Numbered from the stretch's first letter, positions 35,471-45,745 are shown. The stretch: 64,000 nt of DNA from Rhodanobacteraceae bacterium (GCA_030123585.1 CP126120.1:2543001-2607000); one strand, 5' to 3'. Notes: generated by a model not told the origin, from the letters alone. Program-made: numbers and translations.

Positions 35471-35500
35471 ATTATAGCGTGACTTCCATGACCGATTCAA
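35471..35500 (-). promoter_or_regulatory. rpsU: Sigma-70 promoter of rpsU
   Basis: Read on the minus strand, TTGAAT (35500-35495) and a perfect TATAAT (35476-35471) are separated by 18 bases. Transcription should start near 35464, giving a 43-base leader before the rpsU ATG. The -35 box lies within the first codons of the divergent tsaD gene. Confidence 0.75.
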
Positions 35501-36546
35501 AGGGGCCGGCGACCGGTCCGGTGCTGGGCATCGAAAGTTCCTGCGACGAAACCGGGGTGGCGGTCTATGCACCCGGCCGCGGGCTGCTGGCGCACGCGCT
35601 GTATTCGCAGATCGCGCTGCACGCCGAGTACGGCGGGGTGGTGCCGGAACTCGCCAGCCGCGACCACGTCCGCAAGCTGCTTCCCCTTTTGCGCCAGACA
35701 CTTGCCGATGCCGGCCTGAAGATCTCGGACCTGTCGGCGGTGGCCTATACCGCCGGTCCCGGCCTGATCGGGGCGTTGCTGGTGGGCGCTTCGGTGGCGC
35801 GTTCGCTGGCTTGGGCGCTGGAGGTGCCCGCGATCGGCGTGCACCACATGGAAGGGCACCTCTTGGCGCCACTGCTGGAAGAACCGCCGTCCGGAACCGA
35901 GCCGCTGGCGCCGCCGTTCGTGGCGTTGCTGGTGTCGGGCGGGCATTCGCTGCTGGTCGGGGTCGAGAAGATCGGCCGCTACACGATCCTCGGCGACACC
36001 CTGGACGACGCCGCTGGCGAAGCCTTCGACAAGACCGCCAAGCTGATGGGCCTGCCGTATCCGGGTGGCCCGGCGCTGGCGAAGCTGGCCGAGGCCGGCG
36101 ATCCGAAGGCGTTCCATTTCTCGCGCCCGATGACCGACCGGCCGGGCCTCGATTTCAGTTTCTCGGGCCTGAAGACACAGGTGCTGATGGCGTGGCGCGA
36201 CAGCGACAAGGCCGCGTCCACCAAGGCCGCCATCGCGCGCGGCTTCGAGGAAGCCATCGTGGAAACGCTGGCGATCAAGTGCCGGCGCGCGCTCGCGCAA
36301 ACCGGCTACCAGCGCCTCGTGATTTCGGGCGGCGTCGGCGCCAACCAGCGCCTGCGCGCGCAACTTGCCGCCGCGGGACAGCGCGAAGGCTTCCGGACCT
36401 ATTTCCCGCGCCTCGCTTTCTGCACCGACAACGGCGCGATGATTGCGCTGGCGGGTTCGATCCGGCTCGCGGTCGGACAACACACCGGCCCGGAAATCCG
36501 GGTCCAGCCGCGCTGGGATCTGCAGACCCTGCCGGAAGTCGCGTAG
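35488..36546 (+). CDS. tsaD: tRNA threonylcarbamoyladenosine transferase TsaD
   Basis: TsaD, with TsaB/TsaC/TsaE, makes the t6A37 modification of ANN-decoding tRNAs. The 352-residue product has [11 protein letters not shown], the iron ligands in HHMEGH, the ATP-binding [11 protein letters not shown] and the Asp of FCTDNGAMI. The ATG at 35488 gives MTDSKGP; a GTG three codons earlier is possible. It heads a run with folB and folK. Confidence 0.96.
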   Translation: MTDSKGPATGPVLGIESSCDETGVAVYAPGRGLLAHALYSQIALHAEYGGVVPELASRDHVRKLLPLLRQTLADAGLKISDLSAVAYTAGPGLIGALLVGASVARSLAWALEVPAIGVHHMEGHLLAPLLEEPPSGTEPLAPPFVALLVSGGHSLLVGVEKIGRYTILGDTLDDAAGEAFDKTAKLMGLPYPGGPALAKLAEAGDPKAFHFSRPMTDRPGLDFSFSGLKTQVLMAWRDSDKAASTKAAIARGFEEAIVETLAIKCRRALAQTGYQRLVISGGVGANQRLRAQLAAAGQREGFRTYFPRLAFCTDNGAMIALAGSIRLAVGQHTGPEIRVQPRWDLQTLPEVA

Positions 36547-36548
36547 GC

Positions 36549-36911
36549 ATGGACAGCGTTTTCATCGAAGGCCTCGTCGTCGAAACCCTGATCGGCATCT
36601 ACGACGGCGAGCGCGCCGCGCGCCAGCCGCTGGTGATCGACCTGGAACTCGGCTTCGACCACACCCGGCCCGCCGCCAGCGGCAGCATCGACGACGCCAT
36701 CGATTACGCCGCGGTCGTCGCCGTCATCAAGACCTTCGTCGCGGACTCCAATTGCGGTCTGCTGGAGCAGCTCGCCGAAAATTGTTGCGCGATGCTGCGG
36801 CAAAGGTTCGACGGCGTCCGCAGTGTTGATCTGCGCCTCGACAAGCCCGCGGCCGCGCAAGCGCTCGGCTGCCGACATATCGGCGTGCGCATCCAGCGGC
36901 AGTTCGCCTGA
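36549..36911 (+). CDS. folB: Dihydroneopterin aldolase
   Basis: FolB cleaves 7,8-dihydroneopterin in folate synthesis. The 120-residue product matches the family (MDSVFIEGLVVETLIGIYDGERAARQPL, with Glu near 22 and the conserved catalytic Lys in LDKPAA). It begins two bases after the tsaD stop and is followed by a folK-like gene after one base. Function secure. Confidence 0.94.
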   Translation: MDSVFIEGLVVETLIGIYDGERAARQPLVIDLELGFDHTRPAASGSIDDAIDYAAVVAVIKTFVADSNCGLLEQLAENCCAMLRQRFDGVRSVDLRLDKPAAAQALGCRHIGVRIQRQFA

Positions 36912-36912
36912 C

Positions 36913-37314
36913 ATGGCGCATTCGTGGCTGCTCATGCTGGGCTCGAACCTCGACAGCGACGAGCGCGTGCACGCCGCGCTCGCGGCGTTGCACAAACTGG
37001 GGCCGGCGGCATTCGTGACGGCGATCCGGCGCTTGCCGGCGCACGGCGATGCGGCCGCGCCCGATTACCACAACGCGCTGGCCACGCTGGAATCCGCTCT
37101 CGATCGAACGGCGTTCGTCGCCAACCTCAAGCGCATCGAGCGTGAACTCGGCCGCGTGCGTGGCAGCGGGCGCGTGGCGATCGACATCGACCTGCTGGCG
37201 CACCGCGATGGCGAGCGCTGGATCGCCGATCCGCATGCGGTGGAAAAGGGTGACTTGGCGCAACCGCCTGCGAAACTGCTGTTGCATGAAGCCGGCATCA
37301 CTGTCGAACGCTGA
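36913..37314 (+). CDS. folK: FolK-like 6-hydroxymethyl-7,8-dihydropterin pyrophosphokinase (short form)
   Basis: The 133-residue protein begins with the FolK pattern LMLGSNLDSDERVHAAL and has RVRGSGRVAIDIDLLAHRDGE in place of the usual RWGPRTLDLDLLL loop. Typical FolK is about 160 residues and ends with the P-H-P and RFVL block; here only DPHAVEKGDLAQPPAKLL remains. The partner gene folB directly upstream supports the assignment. Activity is uncertain, because part of the substrate-binding tail is missing. Another folK may exist elsewhere. Confidence 0.75.
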   Translation: MAHSWLLMLGSNLDSDERVHAALAALHKLGPAAFVTAIRRLPAHGDAAAPDYHNALATLESALDRTAFVANLKRIERELGRVRGSGRVAIDIDLLAHRDGERWIADPHAVEKGDLAQPPAKLLLHEAGITVER

Positions 37315-37359
37315 CGTCCGCGTGCCGTTCGGGCGCTGCGCGTTCCTGGCTTTGGTCTC

Positions 37360-37440
37360 CGGCGGGTTGTCACCCGCGCTACAAAACTACCGCGACAAGT
37401 AGGGCGGGAGTAGCGTAGCGAATCCCGCCGATTGGCCTAC
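37360..37440. repeat. GCGGGT and GTAGGGCGGGA intergenic repeats
   Basis: GGCGGGTTGTCACCCGC (37360-37376) is a small palindrome that recurs near 63010. GTAGGGCGGGAGTAGCG ... ATCCCGCC (37399-37430) recurs twice near 62910-62991. The CTAC end at 37437 supplies the stop codon of the minus-strand EcsC gene. Confidence 0.72.
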
Positions 37441-38108
37441 AACCCCGCCTCGCGCGCATCCTGCGCGCGATCGCGTTGCACGCGCTGCGCCGGAACCTCG
37501 GTGCTGCGGCCGGCCGGAATGAACTCGACGTCGTGGGTGAACATCGCGATCGCGGTGCGCGCGACCTGGCGGGTGTCGTACCACGCGTAGGCGCCCACGC
37601 CCAACGCGCCCGCCACCGGCAGCATGCGCGCCAGCGATGAGCCCAGCGTGCGTTGCGACAGCTTGACGCCGATGCGTTCGGCGATGCTGCGGATCGTGTG
37701 TGCGGTGGCCGCGTGCACGATCCAGCGTTGCCCCGCGCGCACCGCCAGGTCGCGCACGGCCTGCGCGGCGGCATGCCGGAACAGGCAGTACAGCATCTGC
37801 TCACGGGTGAGCATCGTGTGCTGGCCGCAGGCCGCGGCGATGTCGGCCACCATCTGCGCCTGGATTTTCCAGATCGCGACCAGTTCCGGCAGCACCGTCA
37901 GCCAGCCCAGCGGACCGGGCGGCAGCGCCAGCGACGACGAGGCCAGGAACGCCTTGCGCCGCGCGGCCAGCGCGATCGCTTCGGCGCGTCCGCGTGGATC
38001 GTCGCTGGGCCGTTCGCGGCTGGCCGGAATGTCGGAAAGAAAATCGAGGATCTGTTGCGCGATGCGCTGCGAGGGTTGCTCGCGGTTGACGGGGAGGGAA
38101 GCGGTCAT
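37437..38108 (-). CDS. EcsC family protein
   Basis: The 223-residue protein belongs to the EcsC family: amphipathic helices around ARRKAFLASSSLALPPGPLGWLT and LPELVAIWKIQAQMVADIA, then a second hydrophobic stretch (SLARMLPVAGALGVGAYAWYDTRQVAR). It is probably membrane associated; no enzymatic motif is seen, and family function is poorly understood. The ATG at 38108 (MTASLPVNREQ) is favoured. The stop codon lies in an intergenic repeat. Confidence 0.78.
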   Translation of the reverse strand: MTASLPVNREQPSQRIAQQILDFLSDIPASRERPSDDPRGRAEAIALAARRKAFLASSSLALPPGPLGWLTVLPELVAIWKIQAQMVADIAAACGQHTMLTREQMLYCLFRHAAAQAVRDLAVRAGQRWIVHAATAHTIRSIAERIGVKLSQRTLGSSLARMLPVAGALGVGAYAWYDTRQVARTAIAMFTHDVEFIPAGRSTEVPAQRVQRDRAQDAREAGL

Positions 38109-38198
38109 CGGGTTCCTCGATGCGCACGGCGACGGACCCAACATGCCGACATCGGGGTTGCGAATCAAGTTTTGCTCTTGCGACCCTTCAGCCGCCGA

Positions 38199-38942
38199 TC
38201 ATGCGCCGAGGATTCGCCCGCCATCGACCCGGATCGTCTGGCCGCTGACGTAGGTCGCGTCGCGGACCAGCCACAGCACCGCGCCCGCGATGTCGTCCGG
38301 TGCGCCGCGGCGGCGCAGGGCGGTTCCCTCGATGACGTCTTCGAGGTTCTCGGCCTTGACCGGATGCTCGGATGCCAGCACGTTGCCCGGCGCCACCGCG
38401 TTGACGCGCACCTCGGGGCCGAGCGCCTGCGCCAGCGCGAACGTCGCCATCCGCAGTGCCGCCTTGCTCATGCCGTAGACGGCGTGCTGTGCCAGCGGGC
38501 GTTCGGCGTAGATGTCGGTGATGTTGACGATCGAGCCATGCGACGCTTTCAGATGCGGCGCGGCGGCCTGCGCGAGGAACAAGGGCGCGCGCGCGTTGGC
38601 CGCGAACAACTCGTCCCACTGCTGCGGCGTGATCGCGCCGAACGGCGTGGCATAGTACGTCGAAGCGTTGTTCACCAGCGCATCGAGCCGCCCGAAGCGC
38701 GCCACGCAGTCGTGGACCAGTCCGGGCAGGCGCGCGACGTCGGCGAGGTCGGCTTGCAGCGCCAGCGTCGAGTTCGCGCGCGCGGACTCCAGTTCCCCGA
38801 TCAGCGCATCGAGTTCGGCGCGCGAACGCCGGCAATGCAGGGCGAGGTCGTAGCCCGCGGCGTGCAGGGTGCGCGCGATCGTCGCGCCGATGCGGCGCGC
38901 GGCGCCGGTGACGAGGGCGACGGGATGGGCGTTATCGGTCAT
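38199..38942 (-). CDS. Short-chain dehydrogenase, pteridine reductase type (FolM/PTR1-like)
   Basis: The 247-residue SDR has the NADP-binding TGAARRIG, the form TGx3RxG typical of pteridine reductases, plus NNAS and the catalytic YGMSK. PTR1/FolM enzymes reduce dihydrobiopterin or dihydrofolate. The nearby folB and folK genes support a pterin role, although they lie on the other strand. A general SDR role cannot be excluded. 90 bases separate it from the EcsC gene. Confidence 0.82.
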   Translation of the reverse strand: MTDNAHPVALVTGAARRIGATIARTLHAAGYDLALHCRRSRAELDALIGELESARANSTLALQADLADVARLPGLVHDCVARFGRLDALVNNASTYYATPFGAITPQQWDELFAANARAPLFLAQAAAPHLKASHGSIVNITDIYAERPLAQHAVYGMSKAALRMATFALAQALGPEVRVNAVAPGNVLASEHPVKAENLEDVIEGTALRRRGAPDDIAGAVLWLVRDATYVSGQTIRVDGGRILGA

Positions 38943-39006
38943 GCTGGGTGTCTCCCGTTATGCTGCGCGATCCGCAGCCTGCCGCAACTGGTCGCAAATC
39001 GCCAGC

Positions 39007-40200
39007 ATGGACACAAGCCTGCCAGCACCGTCTCCCGAGGAGACCGCGCATTCCGCGCGGCTGGCGGATGCGATCCGCCGGGAAATCGCGGCGTCCGGCC
39101 CGGTGCCGTTCGCACGTTTCATGGAGCGCTGCCTGTACGCGCCGGGTCTGGGCTACTACAGCGCGGGCCGGTTGAAGTTCGGCAAGGACGGCGATTTCGT
39201 GACCGCGCCGGAACTGGGCCCGGTGTTCGCGCGCTGCGTGGCGCGTGCGCTGGCGCCGGCGTTGCGCGCCTGCGGCGAGGATGCGGTGTGGTTCGAACTC
39301 GGCGGCGGCAGCGGCGCCTTCGCACGCGACTGCCTGCTCGAACTGCAATCGCTGGACGCGTTGCCGAAGCATTACTGGTTGCTGGAGCCTTCCGCGGACC
39401 TGCGCGAACGCCAACGCGCGCGCCTGCTGGCCGAGCTGCCTGCGGCGCTGTCCGCGCGCTGCGCGTGGCTGGAGCGTCCGCCGCAGCACGGATGGTCCGG
39501 CGTGCTGTTCGCCAACGAGGTGCTGGATGCCTTGCCGGTCACGCGTTTCACGCTGCAGGGCGGCGAAGTGTTCGAGGAACACGTGACCGCCAACGGCAAC
39601 GGCGCCTTCGTGCGCGTCGACCGTCCCACCGATCCACTGGTCGCGGGCGCGGTACGCCACCTGCAGCGGCACCTCGGCCGCGACTTCGACGACGGCTACC
39701 GTTCCGAGGTGCTGCCGCAATTGCCGTGGTGGCTGGAAGCGATCAGCGGCGAGCAGCAGCGCGGCGCGGCGCTGTTCGTCGATTACGGTTACGTGCGGCG
39801 CGAGTTCTACCTGCCCGAACGCCGCGACGGAACCTTGCTCTGCCATTACCGCCATCGCGCGCATTCCGATCCGCTGATCCTGCCGGGTTTGCAGGACATC
39901 ACCGCGTCGGTCGATTTCACCGCGCTGGCGGAGGCGGGCGTCGGCGCGGGCTTCGAGCCGGTCTGCTATGCCTTCCAGTCCGGGTTCCTGATGGCCGCCG
40001 GGCTGGACGCGGTGTTCGCCGTCGCCCACGCCGCCGCGCCCGATGAAGCCGCACGCTACGCACTGGCGCAGGAAATCAAGCGGCTGACCCTGCCGGGCGA
40101 AATGGGCGAACGCTTCCAGGCCATGCTGTTCGCGCGCGGACTGGACATCGACGCAACGTTCGCTGCGCTGATCGCAATCGACCGCAGCGAGCGGCTGTGA
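39007..40200 (+). CDS. SAM-dependent methyltransferase, NDUFAF7/DUF185 family
   Basis: The 397-residue protein carries MERCLYAPGLGYYSAG, FGKDGDFVTAPELGPVFA and the SAM loop FELGGGSGAFARDCL, followed by FANEVLDALPVTRF. These are the hallmarks of the DUF185 family. Human NDUFAF7 methylates an arginine in respiratory complex I; bacterial targets are not established. The start chosen (MDTSLPAPSPEE) excludes a 46-residue frame extension that lies in the region divergent from the SDR gene. Confidence 0.87.
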   Translation: MDTSLPAPSPEETAHSARLADAIRREIAASGPVPFARFMERCLYAPGLGYYSAGRLKFGKDGDFVTAPELGPVFARCVARALAPALRACGEDAVWFELGGGSGAFARDCLLELQSLDALPKHYWLLEPSADLRERQRARLLAELPAALSARCAWLERPPQHGWSGVLFANEVLDALPVTRFTLQGGEVFEEHVTANGNGAFVRVDRPTDPLVAGAVRHLQRHLGRDFDDGYRSEVLPQLPWWLEAISGEQQRGAALFVDYGYVRREFYLPERRDGTLLCHYRHRAHSDPLILPGLQDITASVDFTALAEAGVGAGFEPVCYAFQSGFLMAAGLDAVFAVAHAAAPDEAARYALAQEIKRLTLPGEMGERFQAMLFARGLDIDATFAALIAIDRSERL

Positions 40201-40225
40201 TCCAAACCGCGACGATGCGCGCGCG

Positions 40226-41593
<1,368 letters not shown>

Positions 41594-41598
41594 GGGCA

Positions 41599-42075
41599 TC
41601 AGCCGATCACGAACAGCGGTTCATCGAATTCCACCGCCTGGCCGTTCTCGGCCACGATGGCGACCACGGTGCCGGCGACTTCGGCCTCGATCTGGTTGAA
41701 CATCTTCATCGCTTCGATCACGCCCAGCGGGTCGCCGATCTTGACCTGCTGGCCGACCTTGACGAACGGCTCGGCGCCCGGCGAGGGCGCGGCGTAGAAG
41801 GTGCCGACCATCGGCGAGCGCACCACGGTGCCCGGCGGCAGGCCGGATTCCGCCGGCGTCGCGGCGGGCGACGCGGCCGCGGCAGGAGGCGCGGCCGGTG
41901 CGGCCACGGGCGCGGCCGCGACCGGCGCGGGCGCCGCGATCACTTGTGGTGCGACAGCGTTGCCGGACGGGAAACGCGACAGGCGCACGACTTCCTCGCC
42001 TTCCTTGATCTCGAGTTCCGAGAGGTTGGATTCTTCCAGCAGTTCGATCAGTTTCTTGACTTTGCGCAGGTCCAT
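41599..42075 (-). CDS. accB: Biotin carboxyl carrier protein of acetyl-CoA carboxylase
   Basis: The 158-residue protein has an N-terminal helical domain ([25 protein letters not shown] begins at residue 1), an Ala/Pro-rich linker (about 45-78) and the biotinyl domain with the acceptor Lys124 in EAMKMF. It lies between aroQ and accC on the minus strand; its stop overlaps the accC start region. Confidence 0.97.
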   Translation of the reverse strand: MDLRKVKKLIELLEESNLSELEIKEGEEVVRLSRFPSGNAVAPQVIAAPAPVAAAPVAAPAAPPAAAASPAATPAESGLPPGTVVRSPMVGTFYAAPSPGAEPFVKVGQQVKIGDPLGVIEAMKMFNQIEAEVAGTVVAIVAENGQAVEFDEPLFVIG

Positions 42076-42086
42076 GATGGCCTCTT

Positions 42087-42131
42087 TCAGACTCCTTCCC
42101 CCGCGTGCGGGGGAAGGCCGGGATGGGGGGA
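42087..42131. repeat. Palindromic repeat covering the 3' end of aroQ
   Basis: CTTCCCCCGC/GCGGGGGAAG arms about a GTGC centre form a strong hairpin, followed by GGCCGGGATGGGGGG. Similar elements are common between genes in related GC-rich genomes. Here the element lies within the coding region of aroQ and just before accB. Confidence 0.75.
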
Positions 42132-42581
42132 AGCATGCGATGGGTTCGCCAGCCGCTGGATGGCAGCATCCAGCGCGTAGCGGTAACTGTCGGCACCGAA
42201 GCCGGTGACGATGCCGACCGCCAGATCCGAGAAATACGACTGCCGGCGGAACGGCTCGCGGGCGTGCGGATTTGAGAGGTGCACCTCGATGAACGGGATC
42301 GCCGCCGCGGCCAGCGCGTCGCGCAACGCCACCGAGGTGTGGGTGAAGGCGGCCGGATTGATCAGGATGAAATCGGTACGGTCGTGCCTGGCGGCCTGCA
42401 CCCGTTCGACCAGCGCGTGTTCGGCATTGGACTGGAAATTCGCCAGCCCGTGCCCGGCGGCTTCGGCCTGACGGGTCAGCGCCGCCTCGATGTCGGCCAA
42501 TGTGGTCCGGCCGTACACCTCCGGCTCGCGTTCACCGAGCAGGTTGAGGTTCGGGCCGTGAAGGACGAGAATCTGTGCCAA
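42087..42581 (-). CDS. aroQ: Type II 3-dehydroquinate dehydratase
   Basis: AroQ dehydrates 3-dehydroquinate in the shikimate pathway. The 164-residue protein has [14 protein letters not shown] with the catalytic Tyr23, NPAAFTHTS and His101 in [13 protein letters not shown]. The last 15 or so residues ([14 protein letters not shown]) are encoded by a GC-rich palindromic repeat and are not part of the family fold, so the gene was extended by repeat sequence. It heads the accB-accC operon. Confidence 0.93.
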   Translation of the reverse strand: MAQILVLHGPNLNLLGEREPEVYGRTTLADIEAALTRQAEAAGHGLANFQSNAEHALVERVQAARHDRTDFILINPAAFTHTSVALRDALAAAAIPFIEVHLSNPHAREPFRRQSYFSDLAVGIVTGFGADSYRYALDAAIQRLANPSHASPHPGLPPHAGEGV

Positions 42582-42709
42582 GCCAAGTTCCGCGTTCGGC
42601 TGCAGCTGGAAGGCGCGAAGTCTGAACCGTCATTCACTGTTTGTCCAGCGTTGCACGTTCAATCGCCGGAGATTGACGAAGTTAAAAGCGTGTTTCAAGC
42701 GCGTTTTGT

Positions 42710-42727
42710 GCGATCGTCCCTGATCGC
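42710..42727. repeat. GCGATC/GATCGC hairpin shared with the glnE upstream region
   Basis: GCGATC and GATCGC arms are six bases apart. The same 18-base element, differing at one base, lies inverted at 53133-53150, and both are about 60 bases from a tlpA 3'-end sequence. It lies between the aroQ start (42581) and the tlpA stop (42785). Confidence 0.65.
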
Positions 42728-42784
42728 TGCTTCTTCATGCGCATGGTGAAATATCGAATCAGGGGTTTCGGAGTCCGGAACGGC

Positions 42785-43381
42785 CTAAGAGCCGCCATCC
42801 TTGGCCGGGAGCTCCTTGGCCTGACTTTCCACGAAAGCCTCGTCCAGCCAGCCCTTGACCGTCGCCGGATCGAGCGGGCCGAGCCTGGTTTCGAGGATGC
42901 GGCCGTCGCGTCCGATCAGCACGCTGTAGGGCAGCAGGCCGGCGGTGTCGCCGAAAACCGTGGTCGGCACCGGATCGGCGTCGATCCCGATCAGGATCGG
43001 GTAATCCACCGGAACCTGTTTCAGGAAGGCCGCGGCCGACTGCGACTGTTCCATGGCCACGCCGACCACCTGCAGGCCATCCACCGCGTGATCGCGTTGC
43101 AGCTTCGCCAGCATCGGCATTTCCTGGCGGCACGGCGCGCACCAGGTGGCCCAGAAGTTCAGCAACACGACCTTGCCGTGCCACTTCGCCAGCGCGGTGG
43201 TCCGGCCATCGAGGTCGGGGAGCGCGTAGTCGCCCACCGGGTCGCCTGTTGCAAACACCCTGACGCCCGCCGGCGCCGGCGGCTGCGCGGGCAACGCGGT
43301 GTCCTCGCGATGTTGCAGCCACCAGCCGCCGAACGCGGCAAGGCAGGCCAGCGCCAGGATCAGGAGCGTGCGGCGATCCAT
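42785..43381 (-). CDS. TlpA-like membrane-anchored thioredoxin-fold protein
   Basis: The 198-residue protein has an N-terminal signal anchor (RRTLLILALACLAAFGGWW) and a periplasmic thioredoxin domain with the active site WCAPC (cysteines near 81 and 84). Such proteins reduce periplasmic thiols, often fed by DsbD, which is encoded directly upstream with overlapping codons. Two adjacent ATGs are possible; the second is used here. A cytochrome c or copper-site maturation role is possible. Confidence 0.88.
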   Translation of the reverse strand: MDRRTLLILALACLAAFGGWWLQHREDTALPAQPPAPAGVRVFATGDPVGDYALPDLDGRTTALAKWHGKVVLLNFWATWCAPCRQEMPMLAKLQRDHAVDGLQVVGVAMEQSQSAAAFLKQVPVDYPILIGIDADPVPTTVFGDTAGLLPYSVLIGRDGRILETRLGPLDPATVKGWLDEAFVESQAKELPAKDGGS

Positions 43382-45201
43382 CATCGCGCCGCGGCTTCCA
43401 TTGCCTGGCGGACCAGCGAAGCGGTCAGCACCGTCGGCAGCGCGCGGCCCGCGCCGCCGCCGCGCGGATAGACCACGTACAGCGGCACGCCGGGCGAATG
43501 GAATTCACGCAGGTACGCGCCGATTGCGGGATCGACGTCGGTCCAGTCGCCGTGCATGTACACCGCGCCGGTATCGCGCAGGAGATCGTGGAACGCCTGC
43601 GTATCCAGCACCGCGTGTTCATTGACCTTGCAGGTGATGCACCAGTCGGCGCCGATGCCCACGAACACCGGCGTGCCGGCGGCACGCAGCGCCTGCAGTT
43701 TCGCGGGATCGAAGGCCACGACGCCGGATTCCTGCGCGCTTGCGCGAGCCGGCGGCGCGATGTGCGTGACGCCGTGCAGCGACGCCAGGGCAGCCAACGC
43801 GAGCACGACGGTGAACGCGTGTCCGAACCTGCGGCCGGGATGCGCGCGTCCATGCCACCACAGCGCCGCCGCCAGCAAGGTCATCGCGACCAACACCAGT
43901 GCCACCGCGTCCGCGCCGCGCTGGTGGGCCAGCACCCACACCAGCCACACCGCCGACAGGTACATCGGGAACGCGAGGATCTGTTTCAGCGTCTCCATCC
44001 AGGGGCCGGGCTTGGGCAGGAGTCGTGCCAGTGCGGGCACGAGCCCGATCACGGTCAATGGCAGGGCCAAGCCGACACCCAGCGCCAGCATCACCAGCAG
44101 TTCGTGCGCAGTAGGTGCGACGAACGCATACGCCAGCGCGACGCCCATGAACGGCGCGGTACACGGACTGGCGACGATGACCGCCAGCACGCCGGTGAAG
44201 AAATGCCCCGCCGCACCGCCGCGTCGCGCAAGCCCGCCGCCGACGTTGCCGAGCCGGCTGCCGAAAGACACCACGCCCGACATCGACAGTCCGACCACGA
44301 ACAATACGCAAGCCAGCACGGCCACGACCAGCGGTTGCTGCAATTGGGTGCCCCAGCCGACCGCGTGGCCCGCGCCGCGCAGCCCAAGGACGGCCAATCC
44401 GATCGCGAGGAAAGTGCCGATGACGCCCGCGGCATACGCCAGTGCGTGCGCCCGCGCGAGCCTGCGCGACTCGCCGCTTTCCAGCACGCCGACCGCCTTG
44501 ATCGCCAGCACCGGCAACACGCAAGGCATCAGGTTCAGGACCAGCCCGCCAGCGAACGCCAGCAACAGCGCGAAAGCAAGTCCCGCGCCGATCGGGCTTG
44601 TGGTCTGCGCGCTGGTTTCGTTCGCGGCGGACGTTTGCAGACCGGAGGCTGACGCCGCCAGCGACGCCGTGACCGGGTTGCGCGGCGCGTTGCCGCCCGT
44701 CGTGTTGCCCGCACCGGCCGCCGCGACCGGGCCGCCGCCGGATGTCGGCAGGGTGAAGGTCTCGGTGTTGGGCGGATAGCAGATCTTGGGCTCGATCTCG
44801 TGGCAGCCCTGGTAAGTCACCGCCACCTGCAGCGTCGCCGGCATGGCTCCGGCCGCGCTGAAGGGCAGCGATCCGTCCACGGCGTCGTGGTAAATCTCGA
44901 CGTCGCCGAGATACGGATCGTGTTCCTTGATGCCCGGCGGAAGGTCGAGCTTGCCGGCCGTGACGCCGGGCGTGAGGATCTTCGCCTCGATGCGGCCGCG
45001 ATACAGGTAATAGTGTGGCGCGATGTCGAAGTGCAGCGCGACCGAGCCCGGCTTGGCGATGACCGGCTTCAGCGCGAACGCCTGGGTCACCGGCAGCAGG
45101 CCAGCACCGGGGCTGGTGCCTTGCGCGAACGCGCCCGTGGCGGCGAACAGCAGTGCCGCCAGCAACATCAGGCACGGAAAGGGATTTCGGGAAAACGACA
45201 T
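43381..45201 (-). CDS. dsbD: Thiol:disulfide interchange protein DsbD
   Basis: DsbD carries electrons from cytoplasmic thioredoxin to periplasmic proteins. The 606-residue product has a signal peptide (to about 27), an N-terminal domain with Cys133 and Cys141 (GCHEIEPKICYPP), eight membrane helices with redox Cys227 (LMPCVLP) and Cys347 (SPCTAP), and a C-terminal thioredoxin domain with Cys521 and Cys524 (ADWCITCK). All six redox cysteines are present. Flanked by cutA and tlpA. Confidence 0.95.
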   Translation of the reverse strand: MSFSRNPFPCLMLLAALLFAATGAFAQGTSPGAGLLPVTQAFALKPVIAKPGSVALHFDIAPHYYLYRGRIEAKILTPGVTAGKLDLPPGIKEHDPYLGDVEIYHDAVDGSLPFSAAGAMPATLQVAVTYQGCHEIEPKICYPPNTETFTLPTSGGGPVAAAGAGNTTGGNAPRNPVTASLAASASGLQTSAANETSAQTTSPIGAGLAFALLLAFAGGLVLNLMPCVLPVLAIKAVGVLESGESRRLARAHALAYAAGVIGTFLAIGLAVLGLRGAGHAVGWGTQLQQPLVVAVLACVLFVVGLSMSGVVSFGSRLGNVGGGLARRGGAAGHFFTGVLAVIVASPCTAPFMGVALAYAFVAPTAHELLVMLALGVGLALPLTVIGLVPALARLLPKPGPWMETLKQILAFPMYLSAVWLVWVLAHQRGADAVALVLVAMTLLAAALWWHGRAHPGRRFGHAFTVVLALAALASLHGVTHIAPPARASAQESGVVAFDPAKLQALRAAGTPVFVGIGADWCITCKVNEHAVLDTQAFHDLLRDTGAVYMHGDWTDVDPAIGAYLREFHSPGVPLYVVYPRGGGAGRALPTVLTASLVRQAMEAAAR

Positions 45202-45298
45202 TGCAATGACCGCAAGGCGGAACCGGCACTGGCCGTGGCCGGTTCCTCGAATACGTATTCTTGCAGCACGGCGTGGCGATCGCCAGCCGACGCACTCG

Positions 45299-45619
45299 TC
45301 ACGGCGAAGTCTCGCGGCCGATCCAGTCGAGGTACGTGGGGTTGCCGTCGGCGATGTCCAGCGCGATCAATTCGGGCACCTCGTACGGGTGCAGGTCGAC
45401 CAGCCGCGTGCGCAGCGCGGCGAAGCGTTCCCGGGTGGTCTTGATCAGCAGCAGCACTTCGGCATCGTCGTGGACCGCGCCCTGCCAGCGGTAGGTCGAA
45501 GCGACGCCGGCAACGCGGTTCACGCAGGCCGCCAGCCGTTCCTCGACCAGCGCGCGGGCGATGCGCACTGCGGTTGCTGCGTCGGGGCAGGTCGAGAGGC
45601 AAAGCAGGGCGTCGGTCAT
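45299..45619 (-). CDS. cutA: Divalent-cation tolerance protein CutA
   Basis: The 106-residue protein is a typical CutA1 (CLSTCPDAATAVRIARALVEERLAACVN, then YRWQGAVHDDAEVLLLIKTT and HPYEVPELIAL), a trimeric ferredoxin-fold protein linked to copper tolerance. It lies 97 bases upstream of dsbD on the same strand, a known neighbourhood for cutA. Confidence 0.94.
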   Translation of the reverse strand: MTDALLCLSTCPDAATAVRIARALVEERLAACVNRVAGVASTYRWQGAVHDDAEVLLLIKTTRERFAALRTRLVDLHPYEVPELIALDIADGNPTYLDWIGRETSP

Positions 45620-45633
45620 CGGGCGGTCTCGGT

Positions 45634-45711
45634 GTAGGTTGGGCTGAATGCAATGAAGCCCAACGCGACCGTGCGATGGCGTTGGGCTTCGCAGAGCTCA
45701 GCCCAACCTAC
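45634..45711. repeat. Palindromic intergenic repeat, TTGGGCTGA family, copy D
   Basis: This is the shortest and cleanest copy: GTAGGTTGGGCTGA at one end, TCAGCCCAACCTAC at the other, with GAAGCCCAAC and GTTGGGCTTC inside. It lies between the divergent cutA and groES promoters. Confidence 0.87.
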
Positions 45712-45745
45712 CAGAGCCCGCATCACGTTTCCCAACGCATCGCCC

